A stretch of DNA of 64,000 nucleotides, taken from the NCBI GenBank assembly GCA_029964075.1, contig CM057140.1, positions 5,536,643 to 5,600,642 of the forward strand, given 5' to 3'. Positions within the stretch are counted from its first letter, which is position 1, and every line of letters starts with the position of its first letter. The position numbers were made by a program, and so were the translations under genes. Of the stretch, positions 15,201-27,200 are shown piece after piece. The DNA comes from Patiria pectinifera. Its lineage: Eukaryota; Echinodermata; Asteroidea; Valvatida; Asterinidae. The notes below the pieces were generated by a model, which ran no database searches, was not told the DNA's origin, and was given only the letters and a program-made list of their open reading frames with translations.

Positions 15201-18200
15201 TTGATCATGTTTACAATATTAGCTCCATCCATGATGATAATATCAACTGAAGGTACGACTATTGGGGACTCGGCGCAGCTTTCAAGACAGTGTAGTAGAT
15301 CAGCTTTTTCCCCAGTCTAATTGCACCACACTGATAGAGCAAAGGGGGACATGGTTGATCTTCATGTTTGAAAAACTCCCCCATATGTTGCCATCACGCA
15401 TCTGGCAGGCAATTTTCAATATTGAAAAGAGAGAACAAACATCCTTGAGTAAAGATAACAGAAACTTTGCTTTAGACTTGATTAATTCGGATGATCAACT
15501 GAACAGTTGCAGCTTGTTTCTCTTGATTGGATCCGTAAAGGGCACGGTAGATCTACAAATCTGTCTGTTAGAAAAGAGCAAAAGGCCTACTGCTATTTGC
15601 CCAACTTGTAAGCCTTGTGTACAGATGTCACCACTGCATCATCTATTATGTCTCTTGTGTCAAGTCTAAGCAGATCATTGCTTTCTTCCAAGAAAGGGTT
15701 GCCCATTTCTTCCACCACCTCGACAAGTGCCGTGGTCTGAGAGGCAAACGTCATTTGCACAGCTATTGTTTGCTCATGATGTTTCGTCGCATAGGTTGAA
15801 CCTCTGTTTTCTATAGACGACTCAAATTCAGAAATCGTGCTAGCAACTTCTGGTCCGGAAACCACCCATCGTCTGAGAGCCTCATTGTCTTGAGTTAGGC
15901 CGACAACACCACCGCGTGCTTGGTCAATTGCTATGGCTGAGAAAGCAGAGTGACTCTTGTAAACTGTGAATTTCCCCTTTAGAAATTCTTCAGCAATGTT
16001 GGGGTGTGTCTCGCTGAGACTCACTATGTCTCGTACGTGGATCGGCAGCCGCCTCGCATAGTTGTTGTGATCTAGGCTGATAAATCACGGCGTCAGCTTT
16101 GTGAGGCAGTCGATGTACAAACCAATATTTACTTCTCGGAGTGACCTGACGTAAGATAAGACAAGAAGCTCTAACTGTACAGTAGAGTCTTTACACTTCA
16201 TATCGTCACCGACACCACGAAGTGACCTTAACCCCCGCGAAGTGGAAAATGTGTGTTTTGAGATACAAGCCATTTAAGTTGGCGATGTTTCGAAACGGTG
16301 ATCTGAACATCGTTTTAGCCTCAAAATACATATATTTTTACATTGTCTGAAAGCTGGGATCTTGAATGTCACGTTAATGTATGATTTTCATTGAAATAAA
16401 TTACTATTAATGAGTTATTAAACTAATTAACCATAACGTCACTTCGTGAAAACTCAAAATTCAGATTACGCTGTGTTCGAGTTTTCACGAAATGACACTA
16501 ACTACGTGTATTAGCTAATGGGTTAGCGCTACTTCGTGATGACGCCAGAAGTGAGGCGCGCGTATCACGTGACATTTGTGTCACTTCGTGAAAACGCAAA
16601 ACCTGTTTTTGACGCGTAGTGTGCAGGCACTTTACACGCGAAAGAATGGTATAGTACACTTCGTGAAAACGCATTTTCCGGTTTTGACCCATTAAGTTGC
16701 AAATGTTAATTAATGTTTTGACAAAACTAATTAACTATGTGCTTAGTAACTTCTTGAGGTGATAGATTATGTGTAATTATTCACAAATCAGGAAAAAAAT
16801 CGAAACCGCAAAATATCGACTTTCCGAGGTTAGTGTCACTTCGTGGTGACGGTGACGATATTACACCAGTCATCTAGATCCACTGGTTGGTCTCCTTTTG
16901 TAATGGCTTCTGTGTACTTGGTGTATACCTTCTTCAAAAGTATATACAAGCCATCACCTGATGAGCGTGCCTCGTTCGAGTGACATGGGATGCCTTGAGA
17001 AATGAGTCGGCGATTCCAGCTGATGTTATTTTGGCCTGCACCATGGCTTCAACCCATCCACTATCTTCAAGCCAATCACCAATCGCCTTGAGAGCAGCCA
17101 TTTTAGTATGCAATCCACCAAGAAGGATGACAAAGTTATCCTCTCCGTACTGCTTTGGCCACCTCCACTGTATCTGTTTTGCAACTGCATACAATAGCCG
17201 ATCCATTGTGATCACTGGTGTCTGACTAGGATTAAGATGTAGAACAGCCTTCTTAATCATCGCATAAGACTTGGACTGGTCGGGAAACAGGGGTAGCATT
17301 GCAGTAATTGCCGGTTCCAAATCATGCACACCTGTCTGACTTGCATGGTACGCGGCGGAGGCTCAAAATGCTTCATCGTGACTTGACCTTTTAGCCTGCT
17401 ATTCACCCGGCCACATAGTGTGCATGATGGGGGCGCTGAATAGTGTTCCGGTCTTTTAACAAAAACATGGGGGACCGGTTACTGCTGCGAAAAAAAACTA
17501 GGCCTAGGCCTAAATCCGTGAAATCACAGGTTGATGTTTTGGTGTGTATAATTAAAAGGACCGCTCTATAGCCTGAGTTTTCTATTTCATACACAGTCAG
17601 AAAATATTCAAAGGCAAATGCCTAGGTCTAATGTTATTGCGATATACAAAGGCAATTCTGTCTGTTTTCTATTTCGCGGGCACCCGCTTCGTGAGCAAGA
17701 GACCATAGCACCCAACAATCTTTTCATAAACATTTGTTGAGAATCTGAAGTTAAATTATTTAAAACCTATCAATGTATTATTGAGCACATTTGCCTTTGA
17801 ACAAGATTCATTCATCAGCATAGCAGGCCCTGCATACATGTACCTGGCGTATGCACTTGCCCACACACTGGGTCTACAATTTATCACAGAATTGCAGATG
17901 AAAACATGCTATATCCTCCAAAAGATACATGAAACCATTACATGTATATACAATAGAATCTAATAATAAATGTTTACCTTTATACACCTATTTAGCCAAA
18001 AAGTATGACTAATTCATCACTATGAAGCATTTAGACCTGTCTCAGCAAACGAATAACTTTTCATGAGACTCCATCTTGGTTTATCTAACAGCTTAATTAC
18101 GTAGTCTGATGCACTGTTCAATGTACTGGTATTAAAGCTGCGCACGCAGGCAGGGTGCCAGAGCACATAATTCATATGTGATAAAAGAATGCATATTCCA

Positions 18201-21200
18201 TAAAAGACACATGAAACAGCATGTGGTTTTTGAGGTAACAAAAAAGCAATAAAAGAACGAACATTTTAAATTGTTTGATGGATCCACATCTGAAAATATA
18301 TATTAAATATTATTTTACTTCCCTGCAGCAAGTAGTGCAGTTAAGGCTGGCACTTTTTTTTTTAATTTGGGCAAAACATGTACCACCTCCATTTTTAAAA
18401 TGACTGCCACGCCTTAAAAAAGGTGAATTTATAAAGATTCCACATTTGATTTTTGATTTTTTATTAATATATACAAACATATATACCTCCATGTGTGAAT
18501 TTTTATTTATTCATGAAAGGTGGTCACGTTTTGTCAAGGTTAGCAAATGAGCCCCACCCCCTTTTTGAAAATGGCTGCCACGCTCCAAAAAGAGTGAGTT
18601 TACTAAGGCTCCACAAATTCTTTTCCCCTCGTTAATACATATGTCTGTGTAAAATTCCATGAATTTATGACACAAATGGGCACTTTTTTTAAGTGAAAAT
18701 AATGAGTTCCCCCTTTTTTTTATTTTAAAGGTGCCACGCCCCTAAAATGGTAAATTTCCAAGTGCTTCATTTTTTTTTTCTTTTTAGGTCATGAATATGT
18801 ATGTCTGAACGAATATTCATGCATTTATGGACGGAGGATAATTTTTTTTTAGGTGGGCACAAGAACTCCCCCTTTTTTTGTTAAAACAGCTGCCACACCC
18901 CTAAAAGGGTGCTTTAGCGATGGCTCCACATCTTAAAATGGTCTTCTCTTGAACATGAACATTTGTGCCAAGTTTCATGCTTTAATGCAAAAGTGCACAA
19001 TTCATCGATATTTTGTCCCATATCCGCTGGACTATTTGGATCTGCCAATTCTCACTGTTATGCTTCAGAAGCATATTTGTCGTATGATACAAGAACAAAT
19101 GTTAAATTATTTCCATTTTGTTTACTTCTAAGTGATTCATACCTCACAGGCAAAGCCAAAGCCGAAGACGAAATCAACTATTACGAAAACCCCATTAATG
19201 ATAACAGCTTGGGTTATTGCTTGTAAACTTTATATGGTACAAAATAATTCTTCATTTTCATTTTTTTTGTTAGATACATGTTCCAAAACAACCTTTCTTC
19301 GATCGGAGAGAGACCATTTGCCACCGTCAATAACACAATCAAACAGGTGTAAGTACATTAATTATGCAATTTTCTAATTTGTTTGCTTCTCCAAAGGGAG
19401 CCAAGTATTGAACACCACCATTTTGTCATAGCATACACTTTTGGGTTTCATATGTATACCCATATCACTTTAAAGCCCAGATTTGAATGTTTGCATTTGC
19501 CGGTGTCACGGTCTCACTTCTCCGGCGTGCTGGATTCTCCGGGTGAATGCGGCAGGCAATTGAGCACGTTTCAGTGCACGTTTCATGAGCACGATTCATG
19601 CTCATGTGTCCGCTGTGCTTACTTTTCCTCGGGCTGTGTTATGAAGTCTGCAGAGTCTACCAAGTCCATAACACAGCTAGGGACACCCAAGAATGTGTTA
19701 TGTAGCACTTCCTGTGGGTCAAGCTTATAGAGAGGAGTATGGGAATAGCCTGGGTCATTCCTTGGTCCATGTTTTTGCAACAGCGTCGTGTGTGGGTGTA
19801 CAGGTATTACACTCACTGTGTGGACTTTCGAACAAAAGATGTCCACATAAACCAGCTAGAGGAGACACTGTGTGGACTTGGGAAAGTCCACACAGTGATT
19901 CCCCATTTTTGGAAAACAGGTTTAGAGGCATTTTTGGGTTAGGTTTATCCGTAGCAGAATGAAGAGAAAGACTTAAGGGAATCATAGAAGAAAACAAATG
20001 GGTTGAAAGGGTTTTCTCAGTTTGAGAAAAATGAGTTTTTTTTACTGGTTTTTCTTAACTACACGAAAGCCATGGAGTGCACACTTGGTATGTAACGAAA
20101 ATTAGGGTGTGGGTGTGTGTGTGTGGGTGTGTGTGTGTGCTCATGGAGTAATAATTAAGAACGAATTCCTTGGTCTGTGCAAGGTCTGTATTCCTTGCTC
20201 GTTCGTGGTTGTCTTTATTTTTGCAACCTTCCTCCGTGATTTTTGCAACCATTCGTGTATTGGTATTGGGAATTTGTATATACATGGAGTAATAGAAATA
20301 TAAGATTATAATTAATTTACCTTCGATAAAACTTGAAAAATAGGCATTCCCTGAACAAAAGCTGGATAGATTCATGACATACAATGTTTGAAATACTGAT
20401 AACAAAGAAAAAAATCTAAAAAAGTTAAAGGAGATTTAAAAACCTCATTAAAGGACTCAGCCACGGTCGTTGGGTTGTGGTTGACTTATTCCGTCTGAAA
20501 TGTGTGCCATGCAGCAGTTTGTCTTGGGAGCACAGCACGTACACCTTGTTGTTTCAGCACTACACGAAACATGCACCACGAATTGGAAAAAAAGATGACA
20601 TATTCTGCAAATCAAGTAGGATTTCAGTTTGAACAGTTACTTAATGTGACTCCGACTGTTTTACTAGAATAAAACAAAAGTAAAATGAGTACGCGGCGGA
20701 GGCTCAAAATGCTTCATCGTGACTTGAACTTTTAGCCTGCATTTCACCCGGCCACATAGTGTGCATGATGGGGGCGCTGAATAGTGTTCCGGTCTTTTAA
20801 CAAAAACATGGGGGACCGGTTACTGCTGCGAAAAAAAACTAGGCCTAGGCCTAAATCCGTGAAATCACAGGCTGATGTTTTGGTGTGTATAATTAAAAGG
20901 ACCGCTCTATAGCCTGAGTTTTCTATTTCATAAACAGTCAGAAAATATTCAAAGGCAAATGCCTAGGTCTACTGTTATTGCGATATACAAAGGCAACTCT
21001 GTCTGTTTTCTATTTCGCGGGCACCCGCCTCGTGAGCAAGAGACCATAGCACCCAACAATCTTTTCATAAACATTTGTTGAGAATCTGAAGTTAAATTAT
21101 TTAAAACCTATCAATGTATTATTGAGCACATTTGCCTTTGAACAAGATTCATTCATCAGCATAGCAGGCCCTGCATACATGTAAATGGCATATGCACTCG

Positions 21201-24200
21201 CCCACACACTGGGTCTACAATTTATCACAGAATTGCAGATGAAAACATGCTATATCCTCCAAAAGATACATGCAACCATTATCTACAATAGAATCTAATA
21301 ATAAATGTTTACCTTTATACACCTATTTAGCCAAAAAGTATGACTAATTCATCACTATGAAGCATTTAGACCTGTCTCAGCAAACGAATAACTTTTCGTG
21401 AGACTCCATCTTGGTTTATCTAACAGCTTAATTACGTAGTCTGATGCACTGTTCAATGTACTGGTATTAAAGCTGCGCACGCAGGCAGGGTGACAGAGCA
21501 CATTATTCATATGTGATAAAAGAATGCATATTCCATAAAAGACACATGAAAGAGCATGTGGTTTCTGAGGTAACAAAAAAGCAATAAAAGAAGGAACATT
21601 TTAAATTTTTGGATGGATCCACATCTGGGTCATTCCATAGTCCATGGTTTTGCAACAGCGTCGTGTGTGGGTGTACAGGTATTACACTCACTGTGTGGAC
21701 TTCCGAACAAAAGATGTCCACATAAACCAGGTAGAGGAGACACTGTGTGGTCTTGGGAAAGTCCACACAGTGATTCCCCATTTCTGGAAAACAGGTTTAG
21801 AGGCATTTTGGGGTTAGGTTTATCCGTAGTAGAATGAAGAGAAAGACTTAGAGAATCATAGAAGAAAACAAATGGGTTGAAAGAGTTTTCACAGTTTGAG
21901 AAAAATGAGTTTTTTTCACTGGTTTTTCTTAACTACACGAAAGCCATGGAAAGTCCACACTTGGTATGTAACGAAAATTAGGGTGTGGGTGTGTGTGTGG
22001 GGGGGTGTGTGTGTGTGTGTTCATGGAGGAATAATTAAGAACGAATTCCTTGGTATGTGCAAGGTCTGTATTCCTTGCTCGTTCGTGGTTGTCTTTATTT
22101 TTGCAACCTTCCTCCGTGATTTTTGCAACCATTCGTGTATTGGTATTGGGAGTTGCGCGCGCCACGAAAATTCTGGATTCGACTGGTACCTTGTAACGTA
22201 TACATTTGTACATACAAAGATTTCACGTGCACCAGTGAAACCCCAAAGAACGAAAAACACAACACACAATATTGATGACAAAATGTAGATAACTGCGCAA
22301 TTTGTGCATGCGCGTAGAGGCGAAATTTCCCTCTGCGGAGAAGCTAGCGATCTCGTATGGCAAGATTTGGGCACCAACTCCTACGTGTAAGTTACAGTTT
22401 ACGTTTTCAGGTTTCCGTGTTCAAGTTTAACCTTCATTTGAACTACCGTGCTGCCAAAATTGTTACTGTTGTTAATTTTTCTTCATGTTCACCTGTTGTT
22501 TTTTTAATTGGAACAAATCTTAGCTAAACACAAGGATTGACCTCATAAACTCTTCACGTGCCTCAGTTGTTAAAGTTTATGTACGAATACACCTATTTTG
22601 TATAACAATTATTGGTGTTGTTTCGACCACAATACCATAACATAATGTTCCTTTATTCACAGGGCTGTCGATAGCACCCTCCAGTTTGCGCCTGTCACAT
22701 GCCGGACTGACTTGGAAATGTAAGGATCGACTGTTATGACGTAAATTATTACTTGATAGTTACTAGATATTTTGTTTCCTTCTTCTATGTTTCAAAGGGC
22801 TCATATATTAGTATAAGTAAGAAAAAAACACCAAAATGTTGGGACCATAATTTTAATGAAGTTTTGCATGTAGCACTTTCAAAAATCTAGGATATGAATA
22901 CCAAAGTCATGAGTTTTCTTTTTGTACAAGAATCAATCAAATCACATTCATCCCATACACATTCACATACATCCCTATGTGTTTTGTGTTCGTTTTGCTG
23001 GGAGAACACTTGCCTTTTTTTAGATCCGTGTCACGGATCATGATGACGTCAAATAGTTTGCAAAAATTCGGGAGTAGAAAAATTACATAAAAGGTGTTCC
23101 TAAGGGCTCTGTCACACTTCTGCGTATCCTAATTCCTTATGAGTTGCGCATTGACATTTTTTTCAAACGCAGTCGTACGCACAATACGCACCTCATATGC
23201 ATCTCTATCGTTTTGTGTAAGTTTTATGTACGCAGGCATACGCATGGTACGGCCCAGTACGCTGGATAGTTTTAGGCATGCACAAAACTACGCTGCGTAC
23301 GCTGTTACGCAGGTCATAAGTTATAAATACGCAGCGCATCGTTCCCGCATCGGTCGAGTGCGTTACGAGTACGCTATGTGTTCGTGACGCACCCCATCAG
23401 CATATGAGCCGCCTATATTGTACGTATACATAGCGTACTTGCAGCGCAGATACAACGCACGCTGAACGAACTCATAGCGAATGCCGACGTATTGCGTCAG
23501 GCATGCGGTCGGCATAAGTCGGGTGCGTCCGGAATACGCTCATCATGCGCACTGCATACTGACCTATTCGCAGCCCGAAAAATAATGTTGTGCACTGCAT
23601 ACGCAACTCATACTAATCTCATACGCAATGGATGCGCTGAATTCGTTACTTGTACGCTAGATGTGCGTCGCACATAAGTCAAAGTATTCAACAAATTTCG
23701 ACGTTTTGAGCGTACGGCTGCGTATTGAAAAATGTTGACAAGGAACTCATAAGGAATTAGGATACGCGAAAGTGTGACAGGGGCTTTAGGTAAGTTCATC
23801 TTAGACTTGACCTATCTTGCATTGGCATAGGGTATTATAGTAAAATGACACATCGACCTTGTGTTAACTTTTGTACTTTCCAATTTCAGTGAACAGGTTG
23901 GTGATGGGTTTGCCCTACCGATACTTGTATCGGAGGAAATGGCAAAACAATTCAATAAGTCTGGATTCTCCTGTTCAAGACGTGACTTAAAACTTGATTC
24001 GTGGCGATGTGTGCCCTGTGCCCAAGGATATTATGGAGATCCTTTGAACCATGTACGCTGTAAAGCATGCCCAGCTGGTACGTATGAAGTGCATTTTTAT
24101 ATCATAAAGGCAGAATTATTACTCGTTTCAATGACTGGACTCAAGTCCGACTCGAGTCCGACTCGAGTCACCATTTTCGGTGACTCGAATTAACTCGAGT

Positions 24201-27200
24201 CCCAAAGGGTAAATGAATCGACTGGACTCGAGTCTCAAAAATGTAAGCAAAATTTAAAATGAAAGCGAAAGCAAAAAAAAATATTTGCAATGTCTTACGC
24301 CGGTGCCGGTTTTTGTTCACGACACGTAAGGTTCTCAGACTGATGTGTAATCATACATACGCGGTTTGATCAGTGTCCACGTTAGTTATATTATGGCGAT
24401 CATTTTTCACCCCCTTTTTCATTAAGAGTCAAATGTGGTGTCACCACATGTAGAAGACAAAAAGTAAAATTACAAAAGCCAAAAAATGTTTTTCTCTCTC
24501 GGGTTTATTTATTGTATAGGGTTCAAAAATTTGTGACTTGATTTGACTCGAGCTAATACTTGACTCGACTCTACACAACACTGTGACTAGACTCGACTCG
24601 ACTTGACCTATGACTCGACTTGACTCTAGTCACGTCTTTAAAACGACTTGACTCGACTCGAGTCACAGAAGTCAGTGACTTGTTACAACTCTGCTTAAAA
24701 GGATATAGTGTTCTTGAAGGAAATAGGGGAAAAATCACCGTCTCTGTAAATGTTCATATCATTGCGCAGGTTAATCGCTTGCAGATTATTTAGGTGCACT
24801 TGCTGTTTGTTCCACACATGGGTATGTGACAAGCATGTGAGAATATAGCTAACTGTCTAAAACGTTTCTTAAATATGGGAATGCACGGATTAAATTGTAA
24901 AGAGGTGCCTACCCACAAATTGAAGCACCACAACTTTTCGCACTGTAAAAAAATCCACTGCACATCATGCACTTTTTGACTAGCGCATGTTTTCCCCAGA
25001 ATCATGAAAACCTGAGGTACTTATATCATGCACCTTAGGTGCCAGATGACCCACAAGCACACATACTAGCACACCCCGACAAGCACGTCTTAGTCCCAGA
25101 ATCATGAACACTTGAGATACTATTAGCACATGTTTATTAGCACAGTAGCAGTGCACATACTGACTGGCACATCTTTCTCCCAGAATCATGAACACCTGAG
25201 GTACTATTAGCACATATTAACTGGCACATACTGACTAGCACGTCCTTGTCCCAGAATCATGAACACTTGAGGCGCTATTGGCACATGTTCACTAGCACAT
25301 ACTGACTAGCACGTCTTTGTCCCAGAATCATGAACACTTGAGGTACATATTAACTAGCACATATTGACTAGCACGTCCTTGTCCCGGAATCATGAACACG
25401 TGAGGTACTATTAACACATGTTTACTAGCACATTCTGAGTAGCACATATTTGTCCAAAAATTATGAACACTTGAGGTACTATCATCATATGTTTACTAGC
25501 ACGTGCTGACTAGCACGCATATCTTTGACCCAGAATCATGAACACCTGAGGCACTATTGGCACATGTTTACTAGCACATACTGACTAGCACGTTTTTGTT
25601 CCAGAATAATGAACACCTGAGGCACGACTCTATGCAGCTCAGGTGCTAGTTGACTCGACTAGCACATACTCGCTAGCACATAAAATCACAAATACTTGAG
25701 GCACTTCCATCACTTCACGTACATGGGCGTTGCGAGGGGGGCACTTGCCCCCCCCCCCCCCGGAAAAGGAAAAAAAAAAGAGGCGCGAAGACAAAGTGGT
25801 GTAAATAAAATGAGTTGGGGGGGGGGCAAAATGTCCCTGCCCCCCTCTAAAACTGATAAATCGAGAATGTGTTGAGAAATACAAGCATTTTTTGGCATAA
25901 AAAATTGTTTGCCCCCTCTAGAAAAAAATCCTGGCGACGCCCATGTTCACGTACATTAAGCGCTGACGCAGTGACATGTACCCGAGGAGACAGTTTGAAG
26001 AAAAATCAAGCGCCCGGGCCTGCGACGTGCACGGAACACTTTTCAGACACATATTTTAAAAAAAAAATTTAGAACAGAAAATTCTCTTTCCTAACAAAAA
26101 GTAATTCATGTAGTAAAATAAGAAAATCATCATCAAATATTCGATTTTGTTATAAAATGAAGAAATCATGTGTGACGTTATGTTACATTTAAGTAATATT
26201 TCCGACAATCATTATTTACATCATCGCATAAACTATAAAAAGGAATTATGCCAAATTTAAAAGACCAGAACTGCACCTGACGTGAAACATCTTAATTGAC
26301 AATTATTAAATCCCTCCATAAAAATTAATTAAGGGTATCCCCTGACTACAAACGGAACTCCTCCCACTACGAAAGAAAACCTTCAAATTGCCCAGAAATT
26401 CCACCCCCCCCCCTAACAAGGGGCAAAGTTTCAAGTTTTAAGCCAAATGTTAATTAGTGATTTGTTTTTAAACTACTGTACCTCTTCATTCATTGTCAGG
26501 TGTCGGGATGTATACAGGGATGTATAACCCTAGAGGGGTTAAGTTGACCTTTTCATAATAAGCAAACTTGTACATGTATCGTTTCGGTTTGCGGTAACAC
26601 CATGTGGTAATAACTACTGCTTAGAAGATATTAGTTCTGAAAAGAACTTGTCCTGCTTATTATCAACTTTGCTAAGTAGTTTTTGTTCTGATAAGAACAG
26701 TCCTGCTGTAAGTTCTACGAACTTGTCTTTGGTCTCAACGTTTCGACTAGCCTGCTCTAGTCTGCTCTAGTCTGCCTAGTCATCGTCAGGAGACTTGTAC
26801 ATGTATGCTTTATATGTCATTTTTAAAATATCCTTTAAACAAAATATTGCTCTTATCCTGTAAACTTTGTTTTGTAAAAAATATATCCGAATTTTTTCAG
26901 GGAGGCGTGCTGAATTGTTGACCGATTATTTTTTCCAGACACTTAGGCCTCACAAAATCAAAAGGTGTGGGGGCTCATGCCATATTTTCAATGTGGAGCG
27001 CCAATAAAATCCTAAAATCATTCACACTATATTAACTAATGCTCCCTTGTCACGGCAATTTCTTCTTTAGGGGGAGACAATTCACATGTACATCACAATC
27101 CTTCTTTTTGCTAATGCAATCTTTTTAACGGAATTTATTTTGGGGGGGCTAGACACAATTAGGGGGGGGACAGCCCTCCCTAGGCCCCCCCCCCCGTAGA

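Noticed and set aside
15262..15669. 135-codon plus-strand open frame
   Set aside because: It is the opposite strand of the antisense Cys-tail ORF family, whose minus-strand blocks are conserved.
24990..25690. CRISPR-like array
   Set aside because: Repeat units vary in sequence and spacing, and the setting is an animal intron. It is a minisatellite.
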